A stretch of DNA of 64,000 nucleotides, from positions 1-64,000 of the forward strand of contig JAFTFT010000007.1 of NCBI GenBank assembly GCA_017458335.1. Direction: 5' to 3'. Shown piece after piece: positions 57,006 to 64,000 of the stretch. The notes under the pieces are model-generated. The model saw nothing but the letters and a program-made list of their open reading frames with translations, was not told where the DNA came from and did no database searches. This stretch comes from Oscillospiraceae bacterium (GTDB taxonomy: Bacteria > Bacillota > Clostridia > Oscillospirales > Oscillospiraceae). Both the position numbers and the translations under genes were made by a program. How positions within the stretch are numbered: position 1 is the stretch's first letter; every line of letters begins with the position of its first letter.

Positions 57006-57337
57006 ATGTACACAAAAAACGAGCTTGACCGTGCAGCAGGAGCTATTACCATCATAGGCTGTTTTTTGGCTGCGGCACCTTTAAGAATGTGTTCAAGCAG
57101 CTGACGGTCAATCCCCGGGTCGAAGTCCTTGCCGTAAACGGCGGAGAGTTCCTGCGCTATGACGGTGTGGCTACGATTGTCAAGGATGAGGCGCTGCTGG
57201 AAAAGGTACGGGCCGCGATGCCGCAGATCATGGACCTCTATGACAAAAACGGCTGGGAGATGGGGCTTTTCTATCTGGAAAACGGTCATGCCGAGATCCG
57301 CGGGATGCTCGATTTGAAAGAGGAGTTTGACATCTGA
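57006..57337 (+). pseudogene. Broken pyridoxamine-phosphate-oxidase-family (FMN-binding) gene
   Basis: An ATG at 57006 with AGAAGG upstream opens MYTKNELDRAAGAITIIGCF but this frame soon ends. The C-terminal part in another frame (from about 57062, FFGCGTFKNVFKQLTVNP, to FYLENGHAEIRGMLDLKEEF, stop 57337) matches the end of split-barrel PNPOx-like proteins. A frame shift near 57060 and loss of most of the N-terminal barrel explain this. The downstream HxlR gene overlaps its stop by one base. Confidence 0.6.
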
Positions 57338-57690
57338 TGGAAAAGCAGACCTCGCTGGAGGAACGCTTCGGAAAATGCCCTTACGCTACGGCGCAAAGTC
57401 TGATCTCCGGCAAGTGGGCAGTGCTGATCCTGCTGTATCTCGCAGACGGCCCGATCCGCTTTAACGAGCTTCTGCGGAAAATGCCGAAGATGACCCACGC
57501 CACGCTGTCCGTTCAGTTGAAAACGCTGGAGGAAAGCGGCCTGGTGCAGCGCACCCAATACGAAACTATCCCGCCTCGGGTGGAATACCAGCTCACAGAG
57601 ATGGGCAGGAAGTTCGGTCCCGTGATCTCTGCGCTTGAAACCTGGGGCAACGAGTACATCGAATACCTTGCGAAGAAAGAAGAACCATGA
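57337..57690 (+). CDS. HxlR-family transcriptional regulator
   Basis: 117 residues. The winged-helix core has the family signatures GKCPYATAQSLISGKWAVLI and MTHATLSVQLKTLEESGLV. The start Cys in FGKCP is the conserved possible redox-sensing cysteine. The start overlaps the broken gene upstream and the stop overlaps the radical SAM gene downstream, so the three were one operon. Confidence 0.95.
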   Translation: MEKQTSLEERFGKCPYATAQSLISGKWAVLILLYLADGPIRFNELLRKMPKMTHATLSVQLKTLEESGLVQRTQYETIPPRVEYQLTEMGRKFGPVISALETWGNEYIEYLAKKEEP

Positions 57691-58583
57691 ATACCACCGG
57701 AATCGTTTATCGTCCGCCCTTTGAGGCAAACTCCCTGCTCCTGCAGGTGACCACCGGCTGCAGCCACAACAAATGCACTTTCTGCTACATGTATCACGAC
57801 GTCCCCTTCACCATGTGCCCGTTGGAGCAGGTGGAGGCCGATCTTGACGAAGCGGCGCTTTTCCGCCCGGACGTCAAGCGCGTATTTCTCGAACACGGCG
57901 ACCCGTTTACCATGCCCGCGGAGCGCTTACTGAAGATCGCGGAATTGATCCACCAGAAGCTCCCCAAGGTCGAGACCATCGCCATGTACGCTTCGATCCA
58001 GAACATCCGCCGGAAGACGGACGCCGAACTGCGCCGCCTGCGCGACGCGGGGATCAATGGGCTGGACATCGGCGTGGAGAGCGGATTGGACGAAGCGCTG
58101 ACCATGATGAACAAGGGCCACACCGCGAAGGAGAGCATTGAACAACTGCTGAGGCTGAAAAAGGCGAGGTATGATTTCACGCTGAACATCATCCTCGGCT
58201 GCGGAGGCGCAGAGCTGTGGCGGGAAAACGCGGAGGCCACGGCGGTCATGATCAACGCCGTGCAGCCCAGGCAGATCTTCACCGGCACCCTGCATGCCGA
58301 ACCGGGATGCAGGCTGTACGGGGAAATGCAGAGCGGCGCTTTCCGGGAATGTACCTTCCGAGAGCTTCTGGATGAGCAGGAGCTGCTTCTCAGCCGTTTG
58401 GAACTGGATGAGTGCTACTATTTCAGTTCGCACCCGTCCAATGTCATGCCCATGCAGGGCTGGCTGCCCAAGCACAAGCAGGACATGCTGGAGGCCGTGC
58501 GGGAGATGCGCGCATACCTTACCTACCGGCTGGATGAGATCCCCGCCCGCGGCGGTGAAGGATCTATTCTAAATCGTGAATGA
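57687..58583 (+). CDS. Radical SAM protein
   Basis: 298 residues. CSHNKCTFCYMY carries the CxxxCxxC [4Fe-4S] motif near residues 31-38, followed by a TIM-barrel with DIGVESGLDEALTMMNKGH, typical of the HemN/Elp3-like branch. No SPASM-type Cys cluster at the C-terminus. Substrate unknown. Overlaps the HxlR gene by 4 bases. Confidence 0.9.
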   Translation: MNTTGIVYRPPFEANSLLLQVTTGCSHNKCTFCYMYHDVPFTMCPLEQVEADLDEAALFRPDVKRVFLEHGDPFTMPAERLLKIAELIHQKLPKVETIAMYASIQNIRRKTDAELRRLRDAGINGLDIGVESGLDEALTMMNKGHTAKESIEQLLRLKKARYDFTLNIILGCGGAELWRENAEATAVMINAVQPRQIFTGTLHAEPGCRLYGEMQSGAFRECTFRELLDEQELLLSRLELDECYYFSSHPSNVMPMQGWLPKHKQDMLEAVREMRAYLTYRLDEIPARGGEGSILNRE

Positions 58584-58638
58584 TACTTTTAAGGAGGGAT
58601 ACAAGCCTGTTTTGTTAAAATCGCAATCTTTAGCCATA

Positions 58639-58680
58639 ATTGCACGCTAATTTTGATAGAATTAGCGTGCAATATTTTTT
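58639..58680 (+). terminator. Terminator with GATAGAA loop after the radical SAM gene
   Basis: ATTGCACGCTAATT (from 58639) pairs with AATTAGCGTGCAAT around TTGATAG, then ATTTTTT. The loop sequence is shared with the hairpins at 53648 and 55554. Confidence 0.9.
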
Positions 58681-58749
58681 ACCTTTGCATGCGAAACTTG
58701 TCATGAAAACAGCGGGAGCAGGCGCTCCCGCTGTCACACGATACGGACT

Positions 58750-59340
58750 TTATTTGATGGGAAGAACTTCCTTCTGCATGGCCATATTCAACAGCATGGC
58801 TATGCCGGAATAGAGGAGGTAGACGCCGAGAATCACAAGGCCAATAGCGCCGACCATCCCAAAGAACTGGCTGATACCGGCATACATGGCAGCCAACGCC
58901 AGGAAGCCGATGGCGCCGGCCCAGACGCCGGTGGTCGCCATTTTACTGTTGAAGTGCGCAAGCCATCCGGCAAACAGGAGAATAATCCCACCCGCGAGAT
59001 ACACCCACTTGTCAATGGCAAAGCTGCTCATCATTAATTCCGGCGAAACAGCAGTCCCTGCATTGAACATACTCAAAGCAATGAGGCCGCGGACAAAGTT
59101 CTGGCCCATCAGGACCCCGCTGAGGATGGCGTTAAGCGTCGCGTCCACAAAATCCCCGTTGATGAACATGAAAATGATGCAGAGAAGAATGACCGGGAAC
59201 GCGGCCAGCAGCCAGGGCAGCGCGTAAATAATCGCATTGGGATCTGCTTTGCCGAACATGATTGGGATCTGCGCAAAGATCAGCAGCGCGATAATCATAT
59301 TGCAGGCCGGGATAGAGGATGCGAATTTCTTTTCTTGCAT
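58750..59340 (-). CDS. Six-helix membrane protein, possible YaaH/GPR1-type transporter
   Basis: 196 residues with six predicted membrane helices and short loops. Size and helix layout resemble the acetate/succinate transporters of the YaaH/GPR1/FUN34 family, but the hallmark NPAPLGL is absent, so the assignment is tentative. Third gene of the minus-strand operon with the ADC-like and OYE-like enzymes, suggesting that it moves their substrate or product. Confidence 0.6.
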   Translation of the reverse strand: MQEKKFASSIPACNMIIALLIFAQIPIMFGKADPNAIIYALPWLLAAFPVILLCIIFMFINGDFVDATLNAILSGVLMGQNFVRGLIALSMFNAGTAVSPELMMSSFAIDKWVYLAGGIILLFAGWLAHFNSKMATTGVWAGAIGFLALAAMYAGISQFFGMVGAIGLVILGVYLLYSGIAMLLNMAMQKEVLPIK

Positions 59341-59355
59341 GATGTTCTCCTTCCT

Positions 59356-61329
59356 TTAAGCCAGCTTGTATGCGGCCTCGAAGGCGGGATGCACCGCCTG
59401 CGGCACACGCTGGCCGGCTTTATCCGCTTCGCCGACTACAACTACGTTGTCAAGATCGGCAAGCTCGTCCTTCAGACTGTTGACGGAACGAACGCCAAGA
59501 CTCATAACCACCGCGTCGCAGGGCAGCTCGATCTGATAGCCTGCAGTGTCTTCAATGAGAACGCTGTCCTTGCGGATTTCCACCAGCTTGTGACCCGGCA
59601 TCGGACGGACGCCGGACTTGGCGGTGAGCGCCTCCTCATCCATCAGCAACAGCTGGAAGGCGCCAAAGCCGACTGCGGGCATCATGTCGATGTTTGTGAC
59701 CTCGTTGCCATGTTCCTGCAGGAATTCGGCCGTTTCCATGCCGGTCAGTCCGGCACCGGCCACGACGACCTTCTTGCCGCTGAGCTTCACCTGCTCGCGC
59801 AGGATTTGTGGAACGGTATATACATTGTCGCCGTCAATGCCCTTGATGCTGCGGGGCAGGATCGGCGCGGAGCCGGTGCAGATAAAGACCGTGTAGGGAT
59901 TCATAGCCCGGATCTCATCTGCTGTAACTGCGGTATTGAGCCGCACATCGACCCCAAGATCCTTCAGCTGCTTTTCGGCAAAGTGCTTGAAGTTTGCCAT
60001 TTTACCGCGGTGGGGCGGCAGAGAGGCCAGATACATCTGACCGCCCAGTTGGTCGCCCTTTTCAAAGAGTGTCACGTCAAACTCACGCTGAGCGAGAATC
60101 ATAGCCGCTTCCATACCGGCAGGGCCTCCGCCCACGACCACGGCCTTACGGCCTGCGCCGTCCTTTTTCAGCTCGCCATACTCCAACTCCTGCCCCATAT
60201 ACGGGTTGATAGAACAGAAAGCATGGCTCTCACCGGTGCAAAGGGTATTGCCGGCGGTCTCAAAGCAATACATGCAGCCGGTGCATTTGCGGATATCGTC
60301 GCAGCGGCCGGAGAGAGCCTTTGTACCCCATTCGGGATCGGCCAGCCAGGAGCGCCCCATAGCGATAAAATCAATCTGCCCCTCAGCCAGAACCTGATCG
60401 CAGTACGCAGGATCGCGGAATACTGAGGTCGCAGAGACCGGAATGGACACATGCTTCTTGATCTCTGCAGCCAGCGGGAGCTTCCAGCCCTGCTCATAGG
60501 AGGTGGGTTCGACGATGGTGTTGCCGGTAAAATGCGTGCCGGAAGAGACGTTGATGAGATTGACCCCGGCCTTTTCACAGGCAGCGGCAATCTGAGCGGA
60601 TTCCTCAACAGTGGTACCCTTCATGATGCCGACCGCATCCAAAAACTCGCTGCTGCTCAGACGCACGGAGATGGGATAATCCGGGCCGACTGCCTCACGG
60701 ATGGCAGCGATAATCTCCAACAGGAAACGCATCCGGTTTTCGAGACTTCCGCCGTATTCGTCGGTACGGAAGTTGTCGTTGGCGCTGAGGAACTGATGGA
60801 TCAGGTAGCCATGCCCGGCGTGAATCTCAACGCCGTCCATACCTGCTTTCTGCGCACGAACCGCAGCGGCAGCGAAGTCCCTTTCGAGGGAATGGATTTC
60901 ATCTACAGTCAAGGCGCGGGTGGGCTCCGGCGCAATGCGGCTGGGAGCATCGACGGAGGACACCAGCATATCCGTGTTGGGATTGATGACCAGATGCGCC
61001 TCGCGGCCGGGATGATGCAGCTGGGCGAAAATCTTGGTTCCGTAGGGATGAATGGTATCCGCCAGCTTTTTGAAGCTGGGGATCATGTCGTCGTTAGACA
61101 GGGAGAGCTGATCGTATTCGCACACGCCGTGCACATCGTTGACGCGGGTAACCTCGGTGATGATGAGGCCGCAGCCGCCTTCCGCACGCTGACGATAGAA
61201 CTCAATAAACGCGTCCGAGGCAATGCCGCTGTGGTCGCCCACACCGACGCCCATGGCCGTCATAACCAGACGATTCTTGATTTCCAGATTTCCGATCGTG
61301 CCCTTTGCTCCGAGATGTTCAAATGCCAT
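59356..61329 (-). CDS. NADH:flavin oxidoreductase, Old Yellow Enzyme/2,4-dienoyl-CoA reductase type (FadH/BaiCD/BaiH-like)
   Basis: 657 residues after AAGGAGGGG. The N-terminal FMN-binding TIM barrel (about 1-335) includes HAGHGYLIHQFLS with the substrate-polarising His. A [4Fe-4S] cysteine cluster lies at about 345-370 (KCTGCMYCFE). The C-terminal FAD/NAD(P)H domain starts at AVVVGGGPAGMEAA near 393. Such enzymes reduce activated C=C bonds, as in dienoyl-CoA, bile-acid or cinnamate-type enoates. Substrate unknown; see neighbours. Confidence 0.93.
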   Translation of the reverse strand: MAFEHLGAKGTIGNLEIKNRLVMTAMGVGVGDHSGIASDAFIEFYRQRAEGGCGLIITEVTRVNDVHGVCEYDQLSLSNDDMIPSFKKLADTIHPYGTKIFAQLHHPGREAHLVINPNTDMLVSSVDAPSRIAPEPTRALTVDEIHSLERDFAAAAVRAQKAGMDGVEIHAGHGYLIHQFLSANDNFRTDEYGGSLENRMRFLLEIIAAIREAVGPDYPISVRLSSSEFLDAVGIMKGTTVEESAQIAAACEKAGVNLINVSSGTHFTGNTIVEPTSYEQGWKLPLAAEIKKHVSIPVSATSVFRDPAYCDQVLAEGQIDFIAMGRSWLADPEWGTKALSGRCDDIRKCTGCMYCFETAGNTLCTGESHAFCSINPYMGQELEYGELKKDGAGRKAVVVGGGPAGMEAAMILAQREFDVTLFEKGDQLGGQMYLASLPPHRGKMANFKHFAEKQLKDLGVDVRLNTAVTADEIRAMNPYTVFICTGSAPILPRSIKGIDGDNVYTVPQILREQVKLSGKKVVVAGAGLTGMETAEFLQEHGNEVTNIDMMPAVGFGAFQLLLMDEEALTAKSGVRPMPGHKLVEIRKDSVLIEDTAGYQIELPCDAVVMSLGVRSVNSLKDELADLDNVVVVGEADKAGQRVPQAVHPAFEAAYKLA

Positions 61330-61341
61330 GATTGCCCCTCC

Positions 61342-62163
61342 TTAAATCAGACCCATGCGGTCATATCGGGTGACCAGCAGCTTGTTGATGATCCTCTCCG
61401 GGGAGAGAACCTCTGCCAGCTGCAGATCCTTCATTTCTATGTCGTTCTCGCTGAATGCACCGCCCATGTTCTCGAAAACCGGGAAGTGACCCCAAGCGTC
61501 ATTTTCAGAGGACTGGAGACGCACGGTGACTTCGCCCGGCTCCCAGGTGCGGTAGGTGTACTCTGCAATGTTGGTGTAGAGATTCACCTGCGTAAACGTG
61601 TCGTAGCCGCTGCCGTCAGGCGCGATCACAGGCTGCGCATAGAAGCTCATACCGCCAGACTTCTTACCGGGCTCGTTGCCCTGATAGCACATACCAGCCA
61701 TGGGATTGTTGTACTGGCCCAGCTTGATGGACACGTCCAGGAGCGTCACGCCGCCGCGGCTTACCGTTGCGCGGGCGCGGCCTTCCTCTTTCTCAATGGT
61801 GATGCTGTCGCACAGCTTTTTCGGCAGGCCAAAGCGTTCCCGGCCACCGAGCGTAGCCATTTCCGCGCCGGGCCCGCAGAGCATGAAGGACACCGGGAAC
61901 AGACCGATCTGCCCGTTATAGTTGGCATAAACGCCGATCATGGCCTCCTTGTAAGGCTGACAGAAGGCGGGCTTGTTGATTTCCACCACATAGCCGGAAA
62001 CCAGCGGAAAGGCGGGCTCCAACGGCGCGGGGAGAACCTGAGAAATCAGGGCGAGATCACTGCGAAAGGTGAAGTAGAGGCCTTTCTCATCCCCCATCAG
62101 GGAGACGGGATTCAGGACGGCCTTTTCAGGCGGGAGAAGAATTTTTGCTTTTTCCATCATCAT
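61342..62163 (-). CDS. Acetoacetate-decarboxylase-family protein
   Basis: About 273 residues; the first three codons are all ATG and the exact start is unclear. ERFGLPKKLCD matches the catalytic-lysine region of acetoacetate decarboxylase (the GxPKKL pair). The family also includes non-decarboxylating aldolase-like members, so the reaction is open. It is followed 12 bases later by the OYE-type gene. Confidence 0.85.
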   Translation of the reverse strand: MMMEKAKILLPPEKAVLNPVSLMGDEKGLYFTFRSDLALISQVLPAPLEPAFPLVSGYVVEINKPAFCQPYKEAMIGVYANYNGQIGLFPVSFMLCGPGAEMATLGGRERFGLPKKLCDSITIEKEEGRARATVSRGGVTLLDVSIKLGQYNNPMAGMCYQGNEPGKKSGGMSFYAQPVIAPDGSGYDTFTQVNLYTNIAEYTYRTWEPGEVTVRLQSSENDAWGHFPVFENMGGAFSENDIEMKDLQLAEVLSPERIINKLLVTRYDRMGLI

Positions 62164-62213
62164 GTTCCTTTCTGCTTTGATTTTATTATCGAATTGATTT
62201 TGGCGTTGCAGGA

Positions 62214-62297
62214 TGTAACGGGTTGTGCTATTATTTTAGCAAATTCAAGATGTACGGCAAGAAAGTGTAACGTATCAAAAACAGCTGAATTGTAACG
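62214..62297. promoter_or_regulatory. Divergent control region with three TGTAACG repeats
   Basis: TGTAACG occurs at 62214-62220, 62266-62272 and 62291-62297, all in the same orientation between the ADC-like and TetR genes. A minus-strand promoter candidate with an extended -10 (TGCTAAAAT, about 62234-62242) and TTGCCG 16 bases upstream lies between the first two. The repeats are good operator candidates for the TetR protein. Confidence 0.6.
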
Positions 62298-62314
62298 GAT
62301 TGAGGGATCACACG

Positions 62315-62854
62315 ATGGACAAACGGGTGGAAGAAAATCTGCGAGTCAAGAACCAGATCGCAAAAGCGTATTTCTCTCTGTTAAAGCAGCGCAGTATGGC
62401 CGAGGCAGAGAACATCTCTGTCACAGCGATAACGGAACGGGCCGGAGTATCCCGCATGGCTTACTACCGCAACTTTTCCAGCAAGACGGAAATCGTGGAA
62501 TTCTATGTTCAGGAAACCGTCTGGTCGGAGCTTGAGAAGCAGCTGAATGAAAACACGCCCTTTTGGAGTGTGGAATACGGGATCCTGTTTTTCGGCGTGT
62601 TGAAAGATAACCGTGATTTGCTCCTGCTCCTGGAGCAGCACGGATATTTGGGACTTCTGCTTGAGAGCTTCAACGCAAAAAATGAGGAGCTCGCGGGAGA
62701 CATGCCCCGCGGCTCCATTGAACGCTATAATCTGTATTACGCTGCCGGTGCAAGCCTGAACGCAGCCATGATCTGGCTTCGGGAGGGATGCAGGGAATCT
62801 ACGTGCGCCATGGCTGAAAGCTTTTGCCGCTTTGCCAATTCATCGAGCCAATAA
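62315..62854 (+). CDS. TetR-family transcriptional regulator
   Basis: 179 residues from ATG 62315 after GAGGGATC. The N-terminal HTH reads SVTAITERAGVSRMAYYRNF, the standard TetR pattern. The C-terminal ligand domain is of the DhaS-like TetR_C type. Divergent from the ADC-OYE-transporter operon, which it most likely represses. Confidence 0.92.
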   Translation: MDKRVEENLRVKNQIAKAYFSLLKQRSMAEAENISVTAITERAGVSRMAYYRNFSSKTEIVEFYVQETVWSELEKQLNENTPFWSVEYGILFFGVLKDNRDLLLLLEQHGYLGLLLESFNAKNEELAGDMPRGSIERYNLYYAAGASLNAAMIWLREGCRESTCAMAESFCRFANSSSQ

Positions 62855-62894
62855 TGCCTTTACACTTATTCGTTTTTGCCCAATCATTCCGAGA

Positions 62895-62921
62895 GCGAAA
62901 CTTGCCAAGAGCAAGTTTCGC
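62895..62921 (+). terminator. Stem-loop after the TetR gene
   Basis: GCGAAACTTG (62895-62904) pairs perfectly with CAAGTTTCGC (62912-62921). No T-run follows; possible weak terminator or transposon-end structure. Confidence 0.5.
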
Positions 62922-63009
62922 CTTGGGTCAACCTCACTGCAGACCAAAAAGATGCTGTGCGGCACATGATGAAAACCATGCGGCACAGCTGATATCGAGT
63001 CAACGATAG

Positions 63010-63420
63010 TCCACAGGCCATGAGGTAAACACCTTTTGGACAAATCTTGGCTGGACAGATGACGAAATAATAGCTTCCTATCATGCCCACGGGGAATGCG
63101 AACAGTATCACAGCAAGATCAAGACGGATATGGACGTCGAACGTCTCCCCTCAGGGAAGTTTGAAACCAATGAATTGGTCCTTGAGCTGACTATCATTGC
63201 ATACAACTTGCTCCGCATGATTGGTCAGGAGTCTCTGAAACACAAACCGGATCAGAAGAAACGTGTAAAGCGCCGCAGAATTCGGACCGTCATTGGGAAT
63301 TTGATTCTCCTGGCAAGTCATGTTACTACACATGCGCGAGAAACACTCATGGTACTTGGACGAAGTAACACCTGGCGATTTGCGTTCATGCAGGCCTGGC
63401 TCAGGTTTGCTGCGATCTGA
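63010..63420 (+). pseudogene. C-terminal remnant of an IS1380-like DDE transposase
   Basis: An open frame from 63010 to the stop at 63420, without a proper start. It reads NTFWTNLGWTDDEIIASYHA, then a CEQYHSKIKTD stretch with the acidic residue expected at the end of the DDE core, and VERLPSGKFETNELVLELTI. This matches the C-terminal third of IS1380-group transposases. The N-terminal two-thirds are gone. Confidence 0.75.
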
Positions 63421-63594
63421 AGCCAAATACTGTTTTCAAGAACTGCTGCTCTCGATGGAGAGCTTGTGTCGTTGCGCACCAAAACTGATATAGAAGCGCG
63501 TCCATCAATCTTTTGTTTACAACTCGCATAGATTTTACCGTGAAGATCATGCGAGATTATTTTGAGAAACGAGTTTCACGGATTCAGGGAAAAG
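63421..63594. other. Non-coding stretch after the transposase remnant
   Basis: About 170 bases without an open frame worth noting. It may hold the decayed right end of the insertion sequence; I could not identify a terminal inverted repeat. Confidence 0.4.
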
Positions 63595-63648
63595 AAAAAA
63601 CGGACCGGAGCAGCACATCAAAAATGTGTTGGCATCGGTCCGTTTTTT
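63595..63648. terminator. Bidirectional terminator
   Basis: AAAAAACGGACCG (63595-63607) pairs with CGGTCCGTTTTTT (63636-63648), with an inner ACATC/TGTGT-type hairpin. It serves the minus-strand surface gene at the right edge. Confidence 0.9.
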
Positions 63649-63689
63649 ATCGCGGGGGTTTCACAAATTGGTCTTTCGCGGTTAATCTG

Positions 63690-64000
63690 TTAATTGCGCT
63701 TCTGTGCCTGATCTGTGTGCGGCTTATGGATTTTTCGGGAGAGTACCAGAAGAGCTGCTGCACTGACAAGCAGCAATGTAGCCCATGTGCCTACAGTGTT
63801 CTCGTCGCCGGTCTTGGGGCCGTAAGGCGGTGTCACCTGCCACGGCGGAGTCGTGGGAACGGGCGTCGGCGTCGGGCTTGGCGAAGCAGGTTTTCCGAAG
63901 CGCACGACCAGCGTTTCGTTATGTTCGATAACGGTGCCGTACAAGCCGTCGCGCAGGCCCTCGCGCACGTCTGTGCCGGAGAGCAGCAGGACGTTGACCA
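63690..64000 (-). CDS. C-terminus of a cell-wall-anchored protein (5' end outside the window)
   Basis: The minus-strand frame is open to the right edge; the GTG at 63968 is internal. The visible end has a SPTPTPVPTTPPW proline-rich wall-spanning linker, then GPKTGDENT, a hydrophobic helix and RKIHK, a sortase signal of the same PKTGD type as the protein at 26.4 kb. The ectodomain part seen (VNVLLLSGTDVREGLRDGLY) is too short to assign. Confidence 0.85.
   Translation of the reverse strand, partial: VNVLLLSGTDVREGLRDGLYGTVIEHNETLVVRFGKPASPSPTPTPVPTTPPWQVTPPYGPKTGDENTVGTWATLLLVSAAALLVLSRKIHKPHTDQAQKRN

Overview
The window looks like the chromosome of a GC-rich, strictly anaerobic Gram-positive bacterium of the class Clostridia, most likely an Oscillospirales gut-type organism (inference). 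Supporting signs are strong AGGAGG ribosome sites, a T-box leader in front of valS, the SCIFF peptide with its radical SAM maturase, group B and sensory group C [FeFe] hydrogenases, and surface proteins ending in PKTGD/PLTGD sorting signals. There is one tRNA gene. I see no rRNA, CRISPR array or replication origin.

Layout. 1-5.6 kb: the end of a repeat-rich surface protein, an AAA-ATPase/PD-(D/E)XK protein, a broken nuclease remnant and a short thioredoxin-reductase-like flavoprotein. 5.6-10.1 kb: T-box-valS, a coiled-coil protein and signal peptidase I. 10.1-13.1 kb (minus): the SCIFF peptide, its maturase and an Orn/Lys/Arg decarboxylase-like PLP enzyme. 13.2-24 kb: an AraC regulator, two sugar-type ABC permeases, a GH2 beta-galactosidase and a second ABC system (binding protein, ATPase, fused double permease). 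24-29.8 kb: small metabolic genes, two PIN-type toxin-antitoxin pairs and two cell-wall-anchored proteins.

29.9-41.1 kb (minus) holds one long unit, hypC-hypD-hypE followed by a complete Mrp-type membrane-bound group 4 [NiFe] hydrogenase with hypA embedded in it. hypF lies just upstream under its own promoter. The complex has hydrogenase subunits (NuoB/C/D/H/I-like) and ion-antiporter subunits (MnhB/C/D/E/F/G-like), so it probably couples ferredoxin oxidation to hydrogen release and ion pumping. Directly upstream, divergent, lies a hydrogen or redox signalling cluster (43.8-50.5 kb): a thioredoxin-like [2Fe-2S] protein, a PAS-containing sensory [FeFe] hydrogenase, a SpoIIE-type phosphatase, a group B [FeFe] hydrogenase, then a convergent pair made of a second SpoIIE phosphatase and a stand-alone PAS protein.

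50.7-53.4 kb: a sodium-coupled NSS transporter with a divergent LysR regulator. 53.5-58.7 kb: tRNA-Ser followed by an accessory patch bounded by a 245-bp degenerate direct repeat, with two XRE regulators, a truncated serine recombinase, another gene fragment, a broken flavin/PNPOx-type gene, an HxlR regulator and a radical SAM protein. 58.7-62.9 kb: a TetR-controlled divergent cluster with an acetoacetate-decarboxylase-family enzyme, an Old Yellow Enzyme/FadH-type flavoprotein and a small membrane protein. The right edge holds a degraded transposase and the end of another sorted surface protein.
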